The notes beneath the pieces are model-generated. The model made no database searches. It was not told the DNA's origin and was given only the letters and a program-made list of their open reading frames with translations. 64,000 nucleotides of DNA from Polynucleobacter wuianus (lineage in GTDB: Bacteria > Pseudomonadota > Gammaproteobacteria > Burkholderiales > Burkholderiaceae): assembly GCF_001659725.1 (NCBI RefSeq), contig NZ_CP015922.1, positions 186,001-250,000 of the forward strand, written 5' to 3'. Positions 61,555 through 64,000 of the stretch are shown here, piece after piece (position 1 is the stretch's first letter; every line of letters begins with the position of its first letter). Both the position numbers and the translations under genes were made by a program.

Positions 61555-62187
61555 ATGACTTCGGCCAATCAAGCCCCCCATAATTCAGATCCAGGGTCTT
61601 TAATCTCCTATTCAGCCGATCATTTAGCAAATCAGTTCCTCATCGCCATGCCAGGCATGGTTGATCCAAATTTTGCAAACTCTGTTATCTATTTGTTTGA
61701 GCATAACGAGCGAGGGGCAATGGGTTTGGTGGTCAATAAGCCTACTGAGGTTGATTTAGTTACTCTTTTTGAAAAGATTGAACTCAAGCTCGAAATTGCT
61801 CCTTTGCTAGAGCAACCTGTTTATTTTGGTGGGCCCGTTCAGGTTGAACGTGGGTTTGTCCTTCATGAATCAAATCCTCATCTTTCCTATAGTTCATCCT
61901 TAATTATTCCCGGCGGTCTTACGATGACTACCTCTAAAGATATTCTTGAGGCTGTAGCTATTGGCAATGGCCCTAGAAAATTCTTGATGACCCTTGGTTA
62001 CGCGGGTTGGGGCGCTGGTCAACTTGAAGAGGAAATTACTCTCAATGGCTGGATGAATGTTCCTCTCGCGCGCGATCAAATGATGGAGATTATTTTTAAT
62101 ACCCCATCAAGTCAGCGTTATGAAAAGACAATGAGTCATCTTGGCTTTGATTTGTCATCTCTCTCTGGTGAAGCAGGGCACGCCTAA
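61555..62187 (+). CDS. yqgE: YqgE/AlgH family protein
   Basis: 210 residues. The family signature FLIAMPGMVDPNFANSVIYLFEHNERGAMGLVVNKP is visible in parts, then VYFGGPVQVERGFVLH and GYAGWGAGQLEEEI. Its molecular role is unclear. The gene almost always precedes ruvX (yqgF), here with one base between stop and start, which implies coupled translation. Confidence 0.93.
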   Translation: MTSANQAPHNSDPGSLISYSADHLANQFLIAMPGMVDPNFANSVIYLFEHNERGAMGLVVNKPTEVDLVTLFEKIELKLEIAPLLEQPVYFGGPVQVERGFVLHESNPHLSYSSSLIIPGGLTMTTSKDILEAVAIGNGPRKFLMTLGYAGWGAGQLEEEITLNGWMNVPLARDQMMEIIFNTPSSQRYEKTMSHLGFDLSSLSGEAGHA

Positions 62188-62188
62188 T

Positions 62189-62590
62189 ATGAGCGCACTC
62201 ACTGTAATGGCTTTTGATTACGGTACACGTCGCGTTGGTATTGCAGTAGGTAATTCAGTAACGCAAGCGGGGCAAGCATTAAAGACAATTGCCGCCCCTA
62301 ATATTGATGTGCTTTTCCAGGAAATCCAGATTCTTGTAGATGAGTGGCAACCCAATCAACTTGTGGTGGGTCGTCCAGTTCATCCTGATGGTGAAGAACA
62401 TGAAATGACTGCCAAGGCAACCCGATTTGGGAATCAATTGCGTGGAAGGCTAAATTTACCTGTTACCTGGGTCGACGAGCGCTTTACATCTGCTATTTTG
62501 GAGGCGGACCCTAAGTTGCGGGACAATCTAGATGCGCATTCTGCAGCTTTAATTTTGGAGCAGTATTTTGCAGAACGGCCGCCGGCTTAA
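62189..62590 (+). CDS. ruvX: putative pre-16S rRNA nuclease YqgF/RuvX
   Basis: 133 residues from ATG 62189. The RNase H-like fold has FDYGTRRVGIAVG with the first Asp, VVGRPVHPDG, and WVDERFTS with the remaining acids. E. coli YqgF matures the 5' end of 16S rRNA and is essential. Start chosen to fit the fold; a frame back to 62141 runs inside yqgE. Confidence 0.93.
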   Translation: MSALTVMAFDYGTRRVGIAVGNSVTQAGQALKTIAAPNIDVLFQEIQILVDEWQPNQLVVGRPVHPDGEEHEMTAKATRFGNQLRGRLNLPVTWVDERFTSAILEADPKLRDNLDAHSAALILEQYFAERPPA

Positions 62591-62622
62591 ATGGAATCGA
62601 ATCGAGAAGTGTTGGAATACAA

Positions 62623-63123
62623 ATGAACGCTGAATTGTTATACGGAAAACTAGTTGATGCATTGCGCAATAGAGCGCAGGAAGGTTCTTTTGAGCTTGCC
62701 GGTTTAGCAATGGGCGGTGCCTGGATTGCAGAGCGTTTAGCTAAAGATTTGAGCTTACCTCATTATGGCGTGATTAATGTCGCTTTTCATCGAGATGACT
62801 ACGCTGAAAAAGGCATGACTGCTCTGCGAACTGCGAGCACCATGACAACATATTTACCTTTTGATGTGAATGGCGCCAACATAATTTTGATTGATGATGT
62901 TTTGCTTACTGGTAGAACAGTACGAGCAGCCCTGAATGAACTTTTTGATTTTGGTCGCCCTGCATTAGTTGAGTTGATGGTTCTTGCGGACCGTGGCAAT
63001 CGTGAGCTTCCCATAGGTGCAAACTTTGTGGGTGAACAAGTGCATGTTTCCGACAACCAAATTTTAGTTTTAGAAAAGAATGAAGCGGGTAAATTTAGCT
63101 TTCAGCTTGAGGAGCGCGAATAA
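62623..63123 (+). CDS. pyrR: PyrR, uracil phosphoribosyltransferase/pyr regulator family
   Basis: 166 residues. The PRPP motif is IILIDDVLLTGRTVRAAL, and RRD-type FHRDDY precedes it. In Bacillus PyrR binds pyr mRNA leaders. No attenuator hairpin or leader is visible here, since pyrB starts inside its stop codon (TAATG at 63121-63125), so in this organism it may act mainly as the transferase or by other control. yqgE-ruvX-pyrR-pyrB is conserved in betaproteobacteria and pseudomonads. Confidence 0.92.
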   Translation: MNAELLYGKLVDALRNRAQEGSFELAGLAMGGAWIAERLAKDLSLPHYGVINVAFHRDDYAEKGMTALRTASTMTTYLPFDVNGANIILIDDVLLTGRTVRAALNELFDFGRPALVELMVLADRGNRELPIGANFVGEQVHVSDNQILVLEKNEAGKFSFQLEERE

Positions 63124-64000
63124 TGGGTTCAGGGGGCAACTTAGTGAATCAATTTAATGCCGCTGGAGAGCTAACACATCTTTTGACCTTAGAGGGTTTG
63201 CCAAAAGAACAGATCCTTCATATTCTTGATACTGCTCAGCAGTTTGTGAGCGTGACCGATCCGTCCAGAGAGGTAAAGAAAGTTCCTCTATTAAGAGGCA
63301 AAAGCGTTTTCAACCTCTTTTTTGAAAACTCTACACGTACTAGAACTACTTTTGAGATTGCTGCTAAGCGCTTATCAGCTGATGTCATTAACTTAGATAT
63401 CTCTACCTCTTCTACTGCTAAGGGTGAAAGCCTTCTCGATACGATTGATAACCTTGTAGCAATGCAGGCAGATATTTTTGTGGTACGCCACAGCGTATCA
63501 AAAGCCCCGATTGAAATTGCTAGTCACGTACCAGCGCATGTACACGTTGTTAATGCTGGTGATGGTAGCCATCAACATCCAACCCAAGGTTTGCTGGATA
63601 TGTATACGATGCGTCACTTTAAGCAGAATTTCAAAGGCTTAAAAGTAGCAATTGTTGGCGATATTGTGCATAGTCGTGTTGCTAAATCAAATATTCATGC
63701 GCTTACCACTTTAGGCTGTGAAGACATTCGTGCAATTGGCCCCGAGAGCTTACTACCTGGCGATCTCGATATGCTGGGTGTAAAAGTCTTTCATAATATG
63801 GAAGAAGGCTTGAAAGATGTTGATGTCGTAATGACCTTACGCATTCAAAAAGAGCGCATGGAAGTAGGGCAAGTGCCAGAGGGCGATGCTTTCTTTAGGC
63901 AATATGGTTTAACAACAACACGCTTGGCACTTGCTAAATCGGATGCAATAGTAATGCACCCAGGCCCCATGAACCGGGGTGTTGAGATTGATTCTGCTGT
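63123..64000 (+). CDS. pyrB: aspartate carbamoyltransferase catalytic subunit (3' end outside window)
   Basis: ATG at 63123 overlaps the pyrR stop by one base; 292 codons are visible before the window ends. FFENSTRTRTTFE binds carbamoyl phosphate, HPTQGLLDMYT and GDIVHSRVAKSN are the aspartate and phosphate parts, and HPGPMNRGVEI stands near the edge. The N-terminus (about 1-18) extends slightly beyond the E. coli enzyme. It makes carbamoyl aspartate in pyrimidine synthesis. Downstream genes such as pyrC lie outside the view. Confidence 0.96.
   Translation, partial: MGSGGNLVNQFNAAGELTHLLTLEGLPKEQILHILDTAQQFVSVTDPSREVKKVPLLRGKSVFNLFFENSTRTRTTFEIAAKRLSADVINLDISTSSTAKGESLLDTIDNLVAMQADIFVVRHSVSKAPIEIASHVPAHVHVVNAGDGSHQHPTQGLLDMYTMRHFKQNFKGLKVAIVGDIVHSRVAKSNIHALTTLGCEDIRAIGPESLLPGDLDMLGVKVFHNMEEGLKDVDVVMTLRIQKERMEVGQVPEGDAFFRQYGLTTTRLALAKSDAIVMHPGPMNRGVEIDSA

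Overview
The window looks like core chromosome of a small-genome betaproteobacterium in the Burkholderiaceae, most likely Polynucleobacter or a close relative. Three things point there. The first is gene order typical of Burkholderiales: ispB | rplU-rpmA-obgE-proB, rppH | proS, ffh | ypjD-ampD, nrdA-nrdB, accB-accC-prmA, tkt-gap, fur | bamE, dapB-leuS-lptE-holA-proA and yqgE-ruvX-pyrR-pyrB. The second is base composition, which by eye is near or below 50% GC (not computed) and so low for that order. The third is a lysine/alanine-rich histone H1-like protein. I found no tRNA, rRNA, CRISPR array, insertion sequence, phage gene or restriction system.

Layout. 1-2171: a truncated-by-window GspE/PilB-like ATPase and a CorC/HlyC-type membrane protein. 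2290-8277: scattered metabolism (Ogt, a squalene-synthase-like enzyme, an SSS symporter, ketopantoate reductase, FAH-family protein, a GrdB-like protein). 8282-17200: isoprenoid, translation and protein-targeting housekeeping (ispB, rplU, rpmA, obgE, proB, rppH, proS, ffh, ypjD). 17204-23280: a PP0621-AmpD fusion, nrdAB behind two NrdR boxes, and a histone H1-like gene whose frame breaks at an A9 slippery run. 23302-28221 (minus): aroQ-accB-accC-prmA-adenosine kinase, with prmA fused in frame to a DUF3426 domain. 28472-28999: a TlpA-type thioredoxin. 29026-35795 (plus): a compact run of mpl, SDR, RNB nuclease, TonB-like, aroE and mtgA. 35809-39762: pyrF, corA and the overlapping thiL-pgpA-pncC set. 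39869-46859: maeB, an orphan barstar-like protein, rsmE, tkt and gap. 46973-58283: fur and bamE back to back, then dapB, leuS, lptE, holA, proA, hemJ-like, an rRNA methyltransferase, rubredoxin and hemL. 58298-64000: apaH, photolyase, a YdcF/ElyC-type protein, yqgE, ruvX, pyrR and the 5' part of pyrB.

Most of this is ordinary housekeeping and I see no complete new defence or mobile system. The most unusual signals are two A9 runs, each at a point that decides a reading frame. In the histone gene a -1 slip would add a 42-residue tail. In the prmA fusion a -1 slip would end translation at once and release PrmA alone. Both resemble dnaX-type slippage, but both could equally be homopolymer errors in the assembly. 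Other points of interest are two in-frame gene fusions (PrmA-DUF3426, PP0621-AmpD), a textbook pair of NrdR boxes over the nrdAB promoter, a GAPDH with Ala where NAD-specific enzymes carry Asp, a PUA-less glutamate 5-kinase, and a GrdB-like protein with CxxC in place of the selenocysteine site.
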